NCBI RefSeq assembly: GCF_018613935.1
Contig: NZ_JAGGPF010000010.1
Span: forward strand, 496,001-560,000
From: Agromyces sp. ISL-38
Lineage (GTDB): Bacteria > Actinomycetota > Actinomycetes > Actinomycetales > Microbacteriaceae
Direction: 5' to 3'
DNA length: 64,000 bases
The notes beneath the pieces are model-generated. The model worked only from the letters and a program-made list of their open reading frames with translations. It was not told where the DNA came from and searched no databases. The position numbers were made by a program, and so were the translations under genes. Below, one piece after another: positions 44,136 through 53,327 of the stretch. Numbering within the stretch: position 1 is the stretch's first letter; each line of letters opens with the position of its first letter.

Positions 44136-45779
44136 TCAGTGCACGAGCCGCGGTGAATCGGCGACGAGTTGCGCGGTGTACGAGTGCACCGGATGCCCGA
44201 ACACCTGCTCCGCGGCGCCGGTCTCCACGATCCTGCCGCCCTGCATCACCGCGACCCGGTCGGCCATGTGCTGCACGACGCCGAGGTCGTGCGAGATGAA
44301 GAGGCACGCGAGCCCGCGCGAGCGCTGGAGCTCGTCGAGCAGGTCGAGGATCTGCGCCTGGATCGTCACGTCGAGAGCCGAGACGGGCTCGTCGCAGATC
44401 AGGACGTCGGGCGACGCGGCGAGCGCGCGAGCGATGGCGACGCGCTGGCGCTGCCCTCCCGACAGGGTGAGCGGACGCCGGTTGGCAACGGATGCCGCGA
44501 GTCCGACCTGCTCGAGCAGTGCCGCCACGCCCGGGGCGGGAGCGCCGCGCTCGACGCTGGACATCGCATCCGCGAGGATCCGGCCGACGTTCCAGCGCGG
44601 GTCGAATGAGCTCAGCGCGTCCTGGTAGATGGCGCCGATCCGCTGGCGCATCGGACGCCGCTCCGCCTCGCGGAGCCGCGACCACTCGATGCCGTCGAGC
44701 ACGACGTCGCCCGAATCGGGCTTCGTGAGCGCAAGCGCGAGTCGCGCGACGGTGGTCTTGCCCGAGCCCGACTCGCCGACGAGTCCGAGCGTCTCGCCGC
44801 GGTGGACGCTCAGCGACACGTCATCGACGGCGGTGAAGCGCCCGCCCGCGACCTCGAACGCCTTGGTGACGTGGTCGAGTTCCAGCAGCGGGCGGTCGTT
44901 CCCGAGGTCGGGCCATGCCGGCGCGGTCGCATGCGGAACGGAAGCGGCCACCCCGGGCGGCCGGTCGATGACGCTGAGCGGCACGCCGCGCGGCCTGCCG
45001 CTTGGGACCGCGGCGATGAGCGCGCGGGTGTACGCGGTGCGGGGCGCCCCGAGCACCTCGGCCGCCGTGCCCTCCTCGATGACCGTTCCGTCGCGCAGTA
45101 CGAGGATCCGGTCGGCGAGCTCCTGGACGACCGCGAGATCGTGGCTGATGAGCAGCAGGCCGGTGCCGTTCGCCGTGAATCGGGCGAGGAGCGCGAGGAT
45201 CCGCGCCTGCACGCTCACGTCGAGCGCGGTCGTCGGCTCGTCGGCGATGAGCAGGGGCGGGTCGAGAGCGATGGCGGCGGCGATGAGCGCGCGCTGGCGG
45301 AGTCCGCCCGACAGCTCGCCCGACCGCTGGCGCGCGGCGAGGTCCGGGTCGGGCATGCCGACGTGGTGGAGGAGTTCGAGCACCCGTGCGCGGCGGGCGG
45401 CCGGCGGCATCCGCTCGTGGAGCCGCAGCGGGTCCTCGATCTCGCGACCGACGGGACGGAGCGGATCGAGTGACACGAGGGCGTCCTGCAGGATGAGGCC
45501 GACGTCGCGTGCTCGCACCCGCTGCCACTCCCGCTCGCCGGCCGAACCGAGTTCTCGCCCCCGCACCCGCAGCCGCCCGCTCGACGTGCGAGCGTTCGAG
45601 CCGGCCAGCCCCAGGAGCGCACGCGCGGTGACGCTCTTGCCCGAGCCCGACTCGCCGACGATCGCGACGCATTCGCCGGGACTGATTCGCAGCGAGACGC
45701 CACGCACGACGTCGGTACCGCCGAACGCGACCCGAAGGTCGGCGACGTCGAGCACGGGGGAGTCGGGATCGATGGTCAC
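44136..45779 (-). CDS. peptide-type ABC transporter, fused double ATPase (DppD-DppF)
   Basis: A 547-residue protein with two complete nucleotide-binding domains. First: Walker A GESGSGKSVTARALLG (about 42-57) and signature LSGGLRQRALIAAAIA. Second: Walker A GESGSGKTTVARLAL (about 335-349), signature LSGGQRQRVAIARAL and Walker B VLICDEPVSALDV. It powers the two permeases encoded upstream. The fusion is usual in actinobacterial Dpp/Opp systems. GTG 45779 overlaps the stop of the preceding permease gene by 4 nt. The substrate is set by the binding lipoprotein and is unknown. Confidence 0.93.
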   Translation of the reverse strand: MTIDPDSPVLDVADLRVAFGGTDVVRGVSLRISPGECVAIVGESGSGKSVTARALLGLAGSNARTSSGRLRVRGRELGSAGEREWQRVRARDVGLILQDALVSLDPLRPVGREIEDPLRLHERMPPAARRARVLELLHHVGMPDPDLAARQRSGELSGGLRQRALIAAAIALDPPLLIADEPTTALDVSVQARILALLARFTANGTGLLLISHDLAVVQELADRILVLRDGTVIEEGTAAEVLGAPRTAYTRALIAAVPSGRPRGVPLSVIDRPPGVAASVPHATAPAWPDLGNDRPLLELDHVTKAFEVAGGRFTAVDDVSLSVHRGETLGLVGESGSGKTTVARLALALTKPDSGDVVLDGIEWSRLREAERRPMRQRIGAIYQDALSSFDPRWNVGRILADAMSSVERGAPAPGVAALLEQVGLAASVANRRPLTLSGGQRQRVAIARALAASPDVLICDEPVSALDVTIQAQILDLLDELQRSRGLACLFISHDLGVVQHMADRVAVMQGGRIVETGAAEQVFGHPVHSYTAQLVADSPRLVH

Positions 45780-46651
45780 GAGTGCATCCTGCCCCGCCGG
45801 GCGAGCGCTCGCCCGAGCACGGTCGTGGCGATCGTTGTGCCCACGATCATCAGGCCCGGGAACACGGTCATCCACCAGGCACCGGCAAGGTAGGTGCGGC
45901 CGGCGGCGAGCATCGCGCCCCACTCGGCGGCGGGCGGCTGCGCACCGAGTCCGAGATAGCTGAGTGCGGACGCCCACACGATCGCCTGGCCGATGCCGAG
46001 CGTGGCGAGCACGAAGATCGGCACGAGCGCGTTCGGCACGATGTGCCGGGTCAGGATGCGGGCGGGGGAGTGCCCGAGCACCCGCGCGGACTCGACGAAT
46101 TGTGCCGAGCGGATCGAGACGAGCTGGCCCCGGATGATGCGGGCATAGCCGGGTGCGGTCGACAGCCCGACAGCGATGGTCGCGGTGACCGGGCCCGGCC
46201 CGTAGATCACGATCACGAGGAGCGCGAGCAGCAGGCCGGGGAACGCGAACAGCACCTCGACGAGCCGGCTGACGCTGAAGTCGAGCGCGCGCCCTCCGAA
46301 GCTCGCGAGCACGCCGAGGGCGAGTCCGAGCGCGAGGCCGATTCCCGTCGCCGTCACGCCGATGAGCAGTGACGTGCCGGTGCCGGCGACGACTCGGCTG
46401 TACACGTCGCGCCCCGATTCGTCGGTGCCGAACCAGTGCTCGAGCGAGGGCAGGCGGAATGCCTCGGCCGCCGCGATCTGGTTGGGGTCCTGGGTGGCGA
46501 CGAGCCCGGGGAAGCACGTCGCGGCGGCGAGGAACAGCACGAACGCGGCGGCGAGCAGCGTGCCGATGCGCGGCAGCCGATCGCGTCGTCGGGTCGGAGG
46601 ATGCTCGGCGGATGCCTCGACCGTCGTCTGGCGCAGTTCGAGCTCGCTCAT
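45776..46651 (-). CDS. peptide-type ABC transporter permease (DppC-like)
   Basis: A 291-residue inner-membrane permease. An N-terminal helix (IGTLLAAAFVLFLAAATCF) precedes the DppC-type motif HWFGTDESGRDVYSRVVAG (about 68-86) and four to five more helices. The coupling-helix EAA loop is about 185-210 (FVESARVLGHSPARILTRHIVPN, described). It pairs with the DppB-like permease; starts overlap by 4 nt with that gene's stop and its own stop overlaps the ATPase start. Confidence 0.92.
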   Translation of the reverse strand: MSELELRQTTVEASAEHPPTRRRDRLPRIGTLLAAAFVLFLAAATCFPGLVATQDPNQIAAAEAFRLPSLEHWFGTDESGRDVYSRVVAGTGTSLLIGVTATGIGLALGLALGVLASFGGRALDFSVSRLVEVLFAFPGLLLALLVIVIYGPGPVTATIAVGLSTAPGYARIIRGQLVSIRSAQFVESARVLGHSPARILTRHIVPNALVPIFVLATLGIGQAIVWASALSYLGLGAQPPAAEWGAMLAAGRTYLAGAWWMTVFPGLMIVGTTIATTVLGRALARRGRMHS

Positions 46652-47631
46652 CGATTCGCCTCCTGCCGCAGCCTCGGGTCGGCGATGCGCGACGAGACAT
46701 CCGTGAGCACGGTCATCAGCACGTAGACAAGCGAGATGAGCAGCACGACGCCCGTGACGACCGGGATGTCGCGGAGGGTGACGGCTTGCAGCAGAGTACG
46801 GCCGAGTCCGGGCATCGCGAAGATGGTCTCGACGACGACGGCGCCGGAGAGCAGCCATCCGAGGGCCCAGCCCGAGAGGCTGATGCCCGGTAGCGCCGCG
46901 TGCCGGACGGTGTGCCGGAGCCGCACGCCGGTCGTACTCTCGCCGCGCGCCTGGGCGGAGACGACGAAGGGCTGCTGCATCGCGTCGAGGAGGCTCTCGC
47001 GCATCACCTGGGCGAGGAACCCGGCGAGCGGCACCGCGAGCGTGACCACGGGGAGCACGAGGCCTGCCGCCGTGCCGGTCGCGACCGGAGGCAGCCAGCC
47101 GAGGCCTGAGCTGAAGATCGCGATGAGCACCGCGGCGAGCCAGAAGTGCGGCAGCGCTGCGGCCGTCAGCTCGATGCCCTCCCCGACGGCCGTCGCGATG
47201 CGTCCGCGTCCGGTCGACCAGAGCGAGAGGCCGAGCGCGAGGATCCACGCGAGCACGAGGGAGAGGAGCGCGAGGAGCAACGTGCCGCCGAGCTGGGCGC
47301 CGAGGAGGTCGGCAACCGGCACCTTGAGGGCGTACGACGTGCCGAGGTCTCCGGTGAGCAGCCGGCCGAGCATCGCGAGGTACTGCACGATGAGCGGCTG
47401 GTCGAGGCCGTAGTCGCGGCGCACCTGGTCGAGCGCCTCCTGAGAGGCCTGCGAGCCGGGACCCCCGAGGATCGCTTGAGCCGGGTCGCCGGGGATCAGC
47501 CGGATCGCGAAGAAGGTGAGGGTCGCCACCGCCCACATGACGAAGACGGCGCCGGCGACGAGGAGGCCGGCGTGGCGGATCGTGCGACCTCGCCGCTGCC
47601 CCCGGGGGTCAGCCGGCGAGCCACGCGTCAT
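46648..47631 (-). CDS. peptide-type ABC transporter permease (DppB-like)
   Basis: A 327-residue permease. Six membrane segments are visible, the first VAGAVFVMWAVATLTFFAIRL (about 25-45), followed by the DppB signature IPGDPAQAILG and the QVRRDYGLDQPLIVQYL periplasmic stretch. The EAA loop includes VVSAQARGESTTGVRLRHTVRHA (described, about 215-237). Its start lies 23 nt inside the end of the binding-protein gene, implying tight translational coupling. Confidence 0.92.
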   Translation of the reverse strand: MTRGSPADPRGQRRGRTIRHAGLLVAGAVFVMWAVATLTFFAIRLIPGDPAQAILGGPGSQASQEALDQVRRDYGLDQPLIVQYLAMLGRLLTGDLGTSYALKVPVADLLGAQLGGTLLLALLSLVLAWILALGLSLWSTGRGRIATAVGEGIELTAAALPHFWLAAVLIAIFSSGLGWLPPVATGTAAGLVLPVVTLAVPLAGFLAQVMRESLLDAMQQPFVVSAQARGESTTGVRLRHTVRHAALPGISLSGWALGWLLSGAVVVETIFAMPGLGRTLLQAVTLRDIPVVTGVVLLISLVYVLMTVLTDVSSRIADPRLRQEANR

Positions 47632-49267
47632 AGAAGCTCGGCGTCGAGACGGTGGAGATGGCGCGTGCGCCCTGCACTTTCGTGCTCAGCAGGAAGCTGT
47701 TCTGCTGGTCGTAGAGCGGCAGGAGGTAGTACCCGCCCAGGATGATCTGTTGCGCCTGCTCGTAGAGCTCGGCGCGTGCGTCGGGGTCGCTCGTGGCGGC
47801 CGCCTCGGTGAGCAGCGCGTCGACGGCAGGATCGTTCAGCTGGGAGAGGTTCGCGAAGTACCCGCTCGGGGCCGGGGTGATGCTGTCGGAGTGGTAGACG
47901 ATGCGCAGCACATCGGGTCCGACCTTGGTGTACGGGGCGCTCACGATCTCATACTCGTGTGCGAACAGGGCGCCGTACCACCCCGAGAGGTCGAGGAGCT
48001 CGATGACGACCTCGAAACCGGCGTCCTTCGCGGTGGCCTGCACCTGCTCGAACAGCGACTGTTCCGCGGGGATCGACTGGTTCGTGCTCACGGGGAAGCG
48101 GAGCGTCAGCCGGGCGCCGTCCCTCACGCGATAGCCCTCCGCGTCGCGCTCGGTCCAGCCGGCTTCGTCGAGGAGTTCGTTCGCCCGATCGAGATCGGTC
48201 TCGAACAGCGACTCGTCGGAGTAGGCGAGCGCCTCCACCGAGGAGAGCGCGGAGTAGGACCGCTCAGCGGTGCCGAAGAAGAGCGCCTCGATGCCGTCGT
48301 TGACGTCGACGGCGCGGACGAACGCCTCACGCACGCGCTCGTCGTCGAACGGGGCCTGGCCGGAATTCAATTCGATGCGGTTCGAGGCGCCGGGCCGGGG
48401 CGCGTCGATCCACTTGAACGCGTCGCCCTGCTCGGCGGCGGCGATCGTGTCGGGCTGCGGGTTGTCGATGACGTCGACCTGGCCGCCCTGCAGTGCTGCG
48501 TAGCGCGAGGCGGAGTCGGGCACGAACCGCCACTCGATGCCCTCGAGGTAGGCGGGGCCGTCGTGCTCGGCGTCGGCGGGCGGTGACGAGTAGTCGTCGT
48601 TGCGCACGAGTGAGATGTGGTCTTGCTTCACCCACTCGTCGACGATGAACGGGCCGGTGCCGACGGGCGCCTGGCAGTTCTCCTCCATGCCGCGCGCGAT
48701 GCCGGCGGGGGACTGGATGGCGGTCCACGGCTGGCTCAGGGACTCGAGGAGCGCGCTGTCGGGCGTGCTCAGCACGAACCGCGCCTCGAGGTCGTCCACG
48801 ACCTCGACCTGCTCGACCTTGCCGAGAGCAAGGTAGCCGGTCGACGACTGGGTCGCGGGGTCCTGCAGGTGCTCGACGTTCACCTTGACCGCCTCGGCGT
48901 CGAACGGCGTGCCGTCGGTGAACGTCACGTCATCGCGGAGCGTGAAGTCCCAGACGAGGCCGTCGGAGGAGACCTCCCACGAGTCGGCGAGCCACGGGAT
49001 GATCTCGCCCGAGGCGTCACGCGAGACGAGCGACTCGAGGAATTGGCCGGCGATGAGCGCTTGCGGGTAGTTGCCGCCCACATGCGGGTCGAGGCACGTG
49101 GGCTCGGCGTCGCCGCTCGCGTAGGTGAGGGTGCCGCCCGAGACCGGGTCGCCGGATGCCTCGGGCTCGGCGGCCTGGCAGCCGGCGAGCGCGATCATCG
49201 ACACGAGGCCGATGGCGAGGATGCCGAATCGGCGGTTCTGGCGGGTGGTCACGGGAGCAGCACGCAT
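47609..49267 (-). CDS. peptide/nickel-type ABC transporter substrate-binding lipoprotein
   Basis: A 552-residue SBP_bac_5 (cluster C) binding protein. The N-terminus has a basic stretch, a hydrophobic helix (FGILAIGLVSMIALAGC) and a lipobox ALAG-C (Cys about 29), so it is anchored to the outer face of the membrane. EPTCLDPHVGGNYPQAL and the ADSWEVSSDGLVWDFTLRDDVTFTDG segment (described) are family hallmarks. First gene of the importer operon. Ligand unknown: cluster C proteins bind peptides, sugars, nickel chelates or opines. It is divergent from the gntR gene across a 128-nt gap with a GntR-like operator. Confidence 0.92.
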   Translation of the reverse strand: MRAAPVTTRQNRRFGILAIGLVSMIALAGCQAAEPEASGDPVSGGTLTYASGDAEPTCLDPHVGGNYPQALIAGQFLESLVSRDASGEIIPWLADSWEVSSDGLVWDFTLRDDVTFTDGTPFDAEAVKVNVEHLQDPATQSSTGYLALGKVEQVEVVDDLEARFVLSTPDSALLESLSQPWTAIQSPAGIARGMEENCQAPVGTGPFIVDEWVKQDHISLVRNDDYSSPPADAEHDGPAYLEGIEWRFVPDSASRYAALQGGQVDVIDNPQPDTIAAAEQGDAFKWIDAPRPGASNRIELNSGQAPFDDERVREAFVRAVDVNDGIEALFFGTAERSYSALSSVEALAYSDESLFETDLDRANELLDEAGWTERDAEGYRVRDGARLTLRFPVSTNQSIPAEQSLFEQVQATAKDAGFEVVIELLDLSGWYGALFAHEYEIVSAPYTKVGPDVLRIVYHSDSITPAPSGYFANLSQLNDPAVDALLTEAAATSDPDARAELYEQAQQIILGGYYLLPLYDQQNSFLLSTKVQGARAISTVSTPSFYDAWLAG

Positions 49268-49360
49268 CGAGGTCCTAGCAGGAGGGAGAGATGAGTCGGG
49301 GCACTCTTCGACGTGGGCCCGGACTCATCCTGTCACCGCGCGTCGCAGGCAACAAGCGAC

Positions 49361-49383
49361 TTGTTCTAGTTTAGATAGAACAA
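49361..49383. promoter_or_regulatory. GntR/YtrA-type operator
   Basis: Arms TTGTTCTA (49361-49368) and TAGAACAA (49376-49383) are exact complements with a 7-nt spacer. The palindrome covers the -35 element TTGTTC and the whole 17-nt spacer up to TAGACT (49384-49389). Occupation would block transcription of the adjacent gntR; an effect on the divergent importer about 95 nt away is possible. Confidence 0.75.
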
Positions 49384-49389
49384 TAGACT
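49384..49389 (+). promoter_or_regulatory. leaderless -10 of gntR (TAGACT)
   Basis: TTGTTC (49361-49366), 17-nt spacer, TAGACT, six nucleotides (CAACGA), GTG 49396. The only complete -35/-10 pair with ideal spacing seen among the leaderless starts. Confidence 0.7.
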
Positions 49390-49395
49390 CAACGA

Positions 49396-49791
49396 GTGCT
49401 CATCCACATCGACCCGGCTCGTTCGACGCCGCTGTACGAGCAACTCGCCTCAGCGATCAGGGCCTCGATCATCGACGGCCGCATCTCGGGTGGCGAACGC
49501 CTCCCGGCGGCGCGCGAGCTCGCGTCCTCCCTCGACGTCAACATGCACACCGTGCTCCGTGCCTACCGGCTGCTGCGCGACGAGCACCTCATCGAACTGC
49601 ACCGAGGGCGCGGCGCGGTGGTCGTCGTGCGCATCGGCGGCCACGTTGCCCTCGCCGGCGCCATCCACGACCTCGTCGACGAGGCGAAGGCGCACGAGGT
49701 ACCCGAGCCTGCCCTGCTCGAGCTCATCAGCGAGGCGTACCGCTGGAGCCCGTCGGCCCACGGCGTGGTTCGGCCGGCGGCGACACGATAA
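49396..49791 (+). CDS. GntR family transcriptional regulator, YtrA-like
   Basis: A 131-residue repressor-type protein. The winged helix-turn-helix spans about 10-78 (PLYEQLASAIRASIIDGRIS, GERLPAARELASSLDVNMHTVLRAYRLL in parts), followed by a short helical dimerisation tail (LAGAIHDLVDEAKAHEVPEPALLELI) instead of a large effector domain; this is the YtrA subfamily plan. YtrA proteins usually control linked ABC transporters. A matching palindrome lies over its own promoter, so autoregulation is likely. Either the divergent importer or unlinked genes could be targets. Its TAA stop is part of the candidate ileS -10. Confidence 0.9.
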   Translation: MLIHIDPARSTPLYEQLASAIRASIIDGRISGGERLPAARELASSLDVNMHTVLRAYRLLRDEHLIELHRGRGAVVVVRIGGHVALAGAIHDLVDEAKAHEVPEPALLELISEAYRWSPSAHGVVRPAATR

Positions 49792-49794
49792 GCT
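49789..49794 (+). promoter_or_regulatory. candidate -10 of the ileS T-box leader (TAAGCT)
   Basis: TAAGCT overlaps the gntR stop codon (TAA 49789-49791); transcription from about 49801 would begin at the base of the T-box stem I. Confidence 0.45.
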
Positions 49795-49800
49795 GGGGCG

Positions 49801-50021
49801 ACCGACATCGATCCGGCCATCACCGGGGAGTCTTCGGAAGAACGCGAACGGATGCCTCGCGGCATCCGCTCGTCACTAGACCCGAACGGGCAGGCCCGTC
49901 ACAGCCGAAATGAGGGGTTCCGGAGTCGCCAGACGCCGGAACAAGCGAGGTGGTACCGCGGCGGAGCTCGATCGAGTGGCCGGCGTCCTCGTGTGAGCAT
50001 CCGTCCCCGCAAGGAGCGAGC
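49801..50021 (+). ncRNA. T-box riboswitch, ileS leader (translational type)
   Basis: The conserved T-box core GAGGTGGTACCGCGG lies at 49947-49961. Upstream, a very short stem I presents ATC (Ile codon, 49819-49821) in CCGGCCATCACCGGGGAG, followed by TCTTCGGAAGAAC, as in actinobacterial ileS T-boxes with an ultrashort stem I. A hairpin CGGATGCC-TCGC-GGCATCCG (49849-49868) forms the next stem. No terminator stands between the T-box and ileS; AAGGAG (50011-50016) is just before the start, so control is expected at ribosome access, opened when uncharged tRNA-Ile binds. Confidence 0.9.
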
Positions 50022-53000
50022 GTGTACCCGCGTACCCCAGACGACCACGGCGTCGCCCCGTCGCCCGACTTCCCCGCCCTCGAGCGCGAAGTGCTGGCCT
50101 TCTGGAAGGCCGACGGCACCTTCCAAGCCTCGGTCGACCAGCGCGAGGGCGCACGCGAGTGGGTGTTCTACGACGGACCGCCGTTCGCGAACGGCCTCCC
50201 GCACTACGGTCACTTGCTCACGGGCTACGCGAAAGACCTCTTCCCGCGCTTCCAGACGATGCGCGGCCACCAGGTGCACCGCCGGTTCGGCTGGGACACC
50301 CACGGCCTGCCCGCCGAGCTCGAGGCGGAGCGCCAGCTCGGCATCACCGACAAGAGCGAGATCGAGGAGATGGGCATCGCGGCGTTCAACCAGGCCGCCC
50401 GCGACGCCGTGCTCCGCTACACGAAGGAGTGGGAGGAGTACGTCACGCGCCAGGCGCGCTGGGTGGACTTCCAGAACGACTACAAGACGCTCGACGTGAC
50501 CTTCATGGAGTCCGTCATCTGGGCGTTCAAGACCCTGCACGACCAGGGCCTCGCCTACGAGGGCTACCGAGTGCTGCCGTACTGCTGGCGCGACCAGACG
50601 CCGCTGTCGAACCACGAGCTGCGCATGGACGACGACGTCTACAAGATGCGGCAAGACCAGACGGTCACCGTCACCTTCCCGTTGACGGGGCCCAAGGCCG
50701 AGTCGCTCGGCCTCACGGCCGTGCGGGCCCTCGCCTGGACCACGACGCCGTGGACGCTGCCCACGAACTTCGCGCTCGCGGTCGGTCCCGACATCGAGTA
50801 CGCCGTCGTGCCGGCCGGCCCGAACGGCACGCCCGACGCGACGGTGCTGCGCGAACGGGTCGGGGCATCCGACACCGAGGTGCTCGGCGGCGAATACCTC
50901 CTCGCGCTCGATCTCGTCGGCAACTACGCCAAGGAGCTCGGCTACGAGACCGCCGACGACGCGCGCGCCGCGGTGTCGCGCACAGTGCGCGGCGCCGAGC
51001 TGGCCGACGTCACCTACGACCGCCTCTTCGAGTACTACGCCGACGTCGAGCACTTCGGGCTGCAGCACGCGTGGCGCATCCTCGTCGCCGACTACGTCAC
51101 GACCGAAGACGGCACGGGCATCGTGCACCTGGCGCCCGCCTACGGCGAGGAAGACCAGAAGATCGGCGAGGCCTCCGGCATCCCGGTGATCATCTCGCTC
51201 GACGAAGGCGGCAGGTTCCTGCCCGACGTCACGGATGTCGCGGGGCTGCTCTGGAGCGACGCCAACAAGCCGCTCACCCAGGTACTGAAGGCCGAGGGGC
51301 GCCTGCTCCGCCAGGCGAGCTACGAGCACTCGTACCCGCACTGCTGGCGCTGCCGCAATCCGCTCATCTACAAGGCGGTGTCGAGCTGGTTCATTCGAGT
51401 GCCCGAGTTCCGCGATTCGATGGTCGAGCTCAACCAGCAGATCAACTGGGTGCCCGACAACGTGAAAGACGGCCAGTTCGGCAAGTGGATCGGCGGCGCC
51501 CGCGACTGGTCGATCAGCCGCAATCGCTACTGGGGCTCGCCCATCCCGGTCTGGAAGAGCGACGATCCCGCGTTCCCGCGCGTCGACGTCTACGGATCGC
51601 TCGCCGAGCTCGAGCGCGACTTCGGCGCACTGCCGGTGAACGCCGCCGGCGAGCCCGACCTGCACCGGCCCTACATCGACGAGCTCACGCGCCCGAATCC
51701 CGACGACCCGAGCGGTCGCGCGACGATGCGGCGCATCCCCGACGTGCTCGACGTGTGGTTCGACTCGGGCTCGATGCCGTTCGCCCAGGTGCACTACCCG
51801 TTCGAGAACCGTGAGTTCTTCGAGGCGCACAACCCGGCCGACTTCATCGTCGAGTACATCGGGCAGACCCGCGGATGGTTCTACACGCTGCACGTGCTCT
51901 CCACGGCGCTCTTCGGGCGCCCCGCGTTCAAGAACGTCGTGAGCCACGGCATCGTGCTCGGCAACGACGGCCAGAAGATGTCGAAGTCGCTGCGCAACTA
52001 CCCCGACGTGAACGAGGTGTTCGACCGCGACGGCTCCGACGCGATGCGCTGGTTCCTGATGTCGAGCTCGGTGCTGCGCGGCGGCAACCTCATCGTCACC
52101 GAGGAAGGCATCCGCGAGGGCGTACGGCAGCTCATGCTGCCGCTCTGGAGCACGTGGTACTTCTTCTCCCTCTACGCCAACACAGCGCGAGAGGGCGGCT
52201 ACGAGGCATCCCGCCGAACCGACTCGACGGATGTGCTCGACCGGTACCTGCTCGCGAAGCTCGGAGACCTCGTGGCCGCGGTCACGGCCGACCTCGAGGA
52301 CTTCGACTCGCCCCTCGCGGCAGCGAAGCTCCGGGACTTCGGCGACGTGCTCACCAACTGGTACGTCCGGCGCTCGCGTGACCGGTTCTGGGCGGGCGTC
52401 GGCGCCGACGGCGCCGGCCGTGGGGCGTTCGACACGCTCTTCACCGTGCTCGAGACGCTCACGCGGCTCGCGGCACCGCTCCTGCCGCTCGTCTCCGACA
52501 AGATCTGGCGGGGCCTTACCGCCGGGCGCAGCGTGCATCTCGCCGATTGGCCCGAGGATTCGGAGTTCCCGGCCGACCCGGCGCTCGTCGCGGCAATGGA
52601 TTCCGTGCGCGAGATCAGCTCGGCGGCACTCTCGCTGCGCAAGCAGTCCGGTCGCCGGGTGCGACTGCCGCTCGCGAGCCTCACGGTCGTCACGACGGAT
52701 GCCGCGGCGCTCGCGCCGTTCGAGGGCATCCTCCGCGACGAGCTCAACGTCAAGGCCGTCGACCTGGTCGCCCTCGACGAGTCGAGTGCGGCAGCACACG
52801 GCGTCACGAAGCGGCTCACCGTCAACGCACGCGCAGCGGGGCCGCGTCTCGGCAAGACCGTGCAGCAGGCGATCAAGGCTGCTCGCGACGGCGACTGGAT
52901 GCTCGACGGCGAGACCGTCGTCGCCGGTGGCATCGCCCTCGAGGCCGGCGAATACGACCTGGTGCTCGAAGCCGGGGGATCGGGCGACGGATCGCGAGCG

Positions 53001-53327
53001 CTCGCGCTCCTCGCCGACGGCGGATTCGTCATCCTCGACACCTCCACGACCCCAGAGCTCGAGGCGGAGGGTCTCGCTCGCGACGTCGTGCGCGCCGTCC
53101 AGGAGGCGAGGAAGTCGGCCGGGCTCGCCGTGGGCGACCGGATCCGCCTGGCCCTCACGCTCGACCACGCCGGCGCCGAGGCGGCGACCAGGCACCGTGG
53201 GCTGATCGCGGGCGAGACGCTCGCGGTGGAGCTCGACATCGCCGCGGCATCCGATGTCGCGAACGCCGTCGCCGCGAAGCCCGTGGGCGACGGATCCGCA
53301 CTTCTCATCGACTTGGAGCAGCGATGA
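50022..53327 (+). CDS. ileS: isoleucine--tRNA ligase
   Basis: An 1101-residue class I synthetase of the long (eukaryote-like, type 2) IleRS form. HIGH motif is [19 protein letters not shown] (about 52-70), the editing domain lies at about 190-400, KMSKS is [18 protein letters not shown] (about 650-667), and a long C-terminal anticodon-binding region follows. Type 2 enzymes are often less sensitive to mupirocin; that is family knowledge, not shown here. GTG 50022 is chosen because AAGGAG precedes it by five nucleotides; the upstream extension overlaps the T-box. It overlaps folC by 4 nt. Confidence 0.95.
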   Translation: MYPRTPDDHGVAPSPDFPALEREVLAFWKADGTFQASVDQREGAREWVFYDGPPFANGLPHYGHLLTGYAKDLFPRFQTMRGHQVHRRFGWDTHGLPAELEAERQLGITDKSEIEEMGIAAFNQAARDAVLRYTKEWEEYVTRQARWVDFQNDYKTLDVTFMESVIWAFKTLHDQGLAYEGYRVLPYCWRDQTPLSNHELRMDDDVYKMRQDQTVTVTFPLTGPKAESLGLTAVRALAWTTTPWTLPTNFALAVGPDIEYAVVPAGPNGTPDATVLRERVGASDTEVLGGEYLLALDLVGNYAKELGYETADDARAAVSRTVRGAELADVTYDRLFEYYADVEHFGLQHAWRILVADYVTTEDGTGIVHLAPAYGEEDQKIGEASGIPVIISLDEGGRFLPDVTDVAGLLWSDANKPLTQVLKAEGRLLRQASYEHSYPHCWRCRNPLIYKAVSSWFIRVPEFRDSMVELNQQINWVPDNVKDGQFGKWIGGARDWSISRNRYWGSPIPVWKSDDPAFPRVDVYGSLAELERDFGALPVNAAGEPDLHRPYIDELTRPNPDDPSGRATMRRIPDVLDVWFDSGSMPFAQVHYPFENREFFEAHNPADFIVEYIGQTRGWFYTLHVLSTALFGRPAFKNVVSHGIVLGNDGQKMSKSLRNYPDVNEVFDRDGSDAMRWFLMSSSVLRGGNLIVTEEGIREGVRQLMLPLWSTWYFFSLYANTAREGGYEASRRTDSTDVLDRYLLAKLGDLVAAVTADLEDFDSPLAAAKLRDFGDVLTNWYVRRSRDRFWAGVGADGAGRGAFDTLFTVLETLTRLAAPLLPLVSDKIWRGLTAGRSVHLADWPEDSEFPADPALVAAMDSVREISSAALSLRKQSGRRVRLPLASLTVVTTDAAALAPFEGILRDELNVKAVDLVALDESSAAAHGVTKRLTVNARAAGPRLGKTVQQAIKAARDGDWMLDGETVVAGGIALEAGEYDLVLEAGGSGDGSRALALLADGGFVILDTSTTPELEAEGLARDVVRAVQEARKSAGLAVGDRIRLALTLDHAGAEAATRHRGLIAGETLAVELDIAAASDVANAVAAKPVGDGSALLIDLEQR

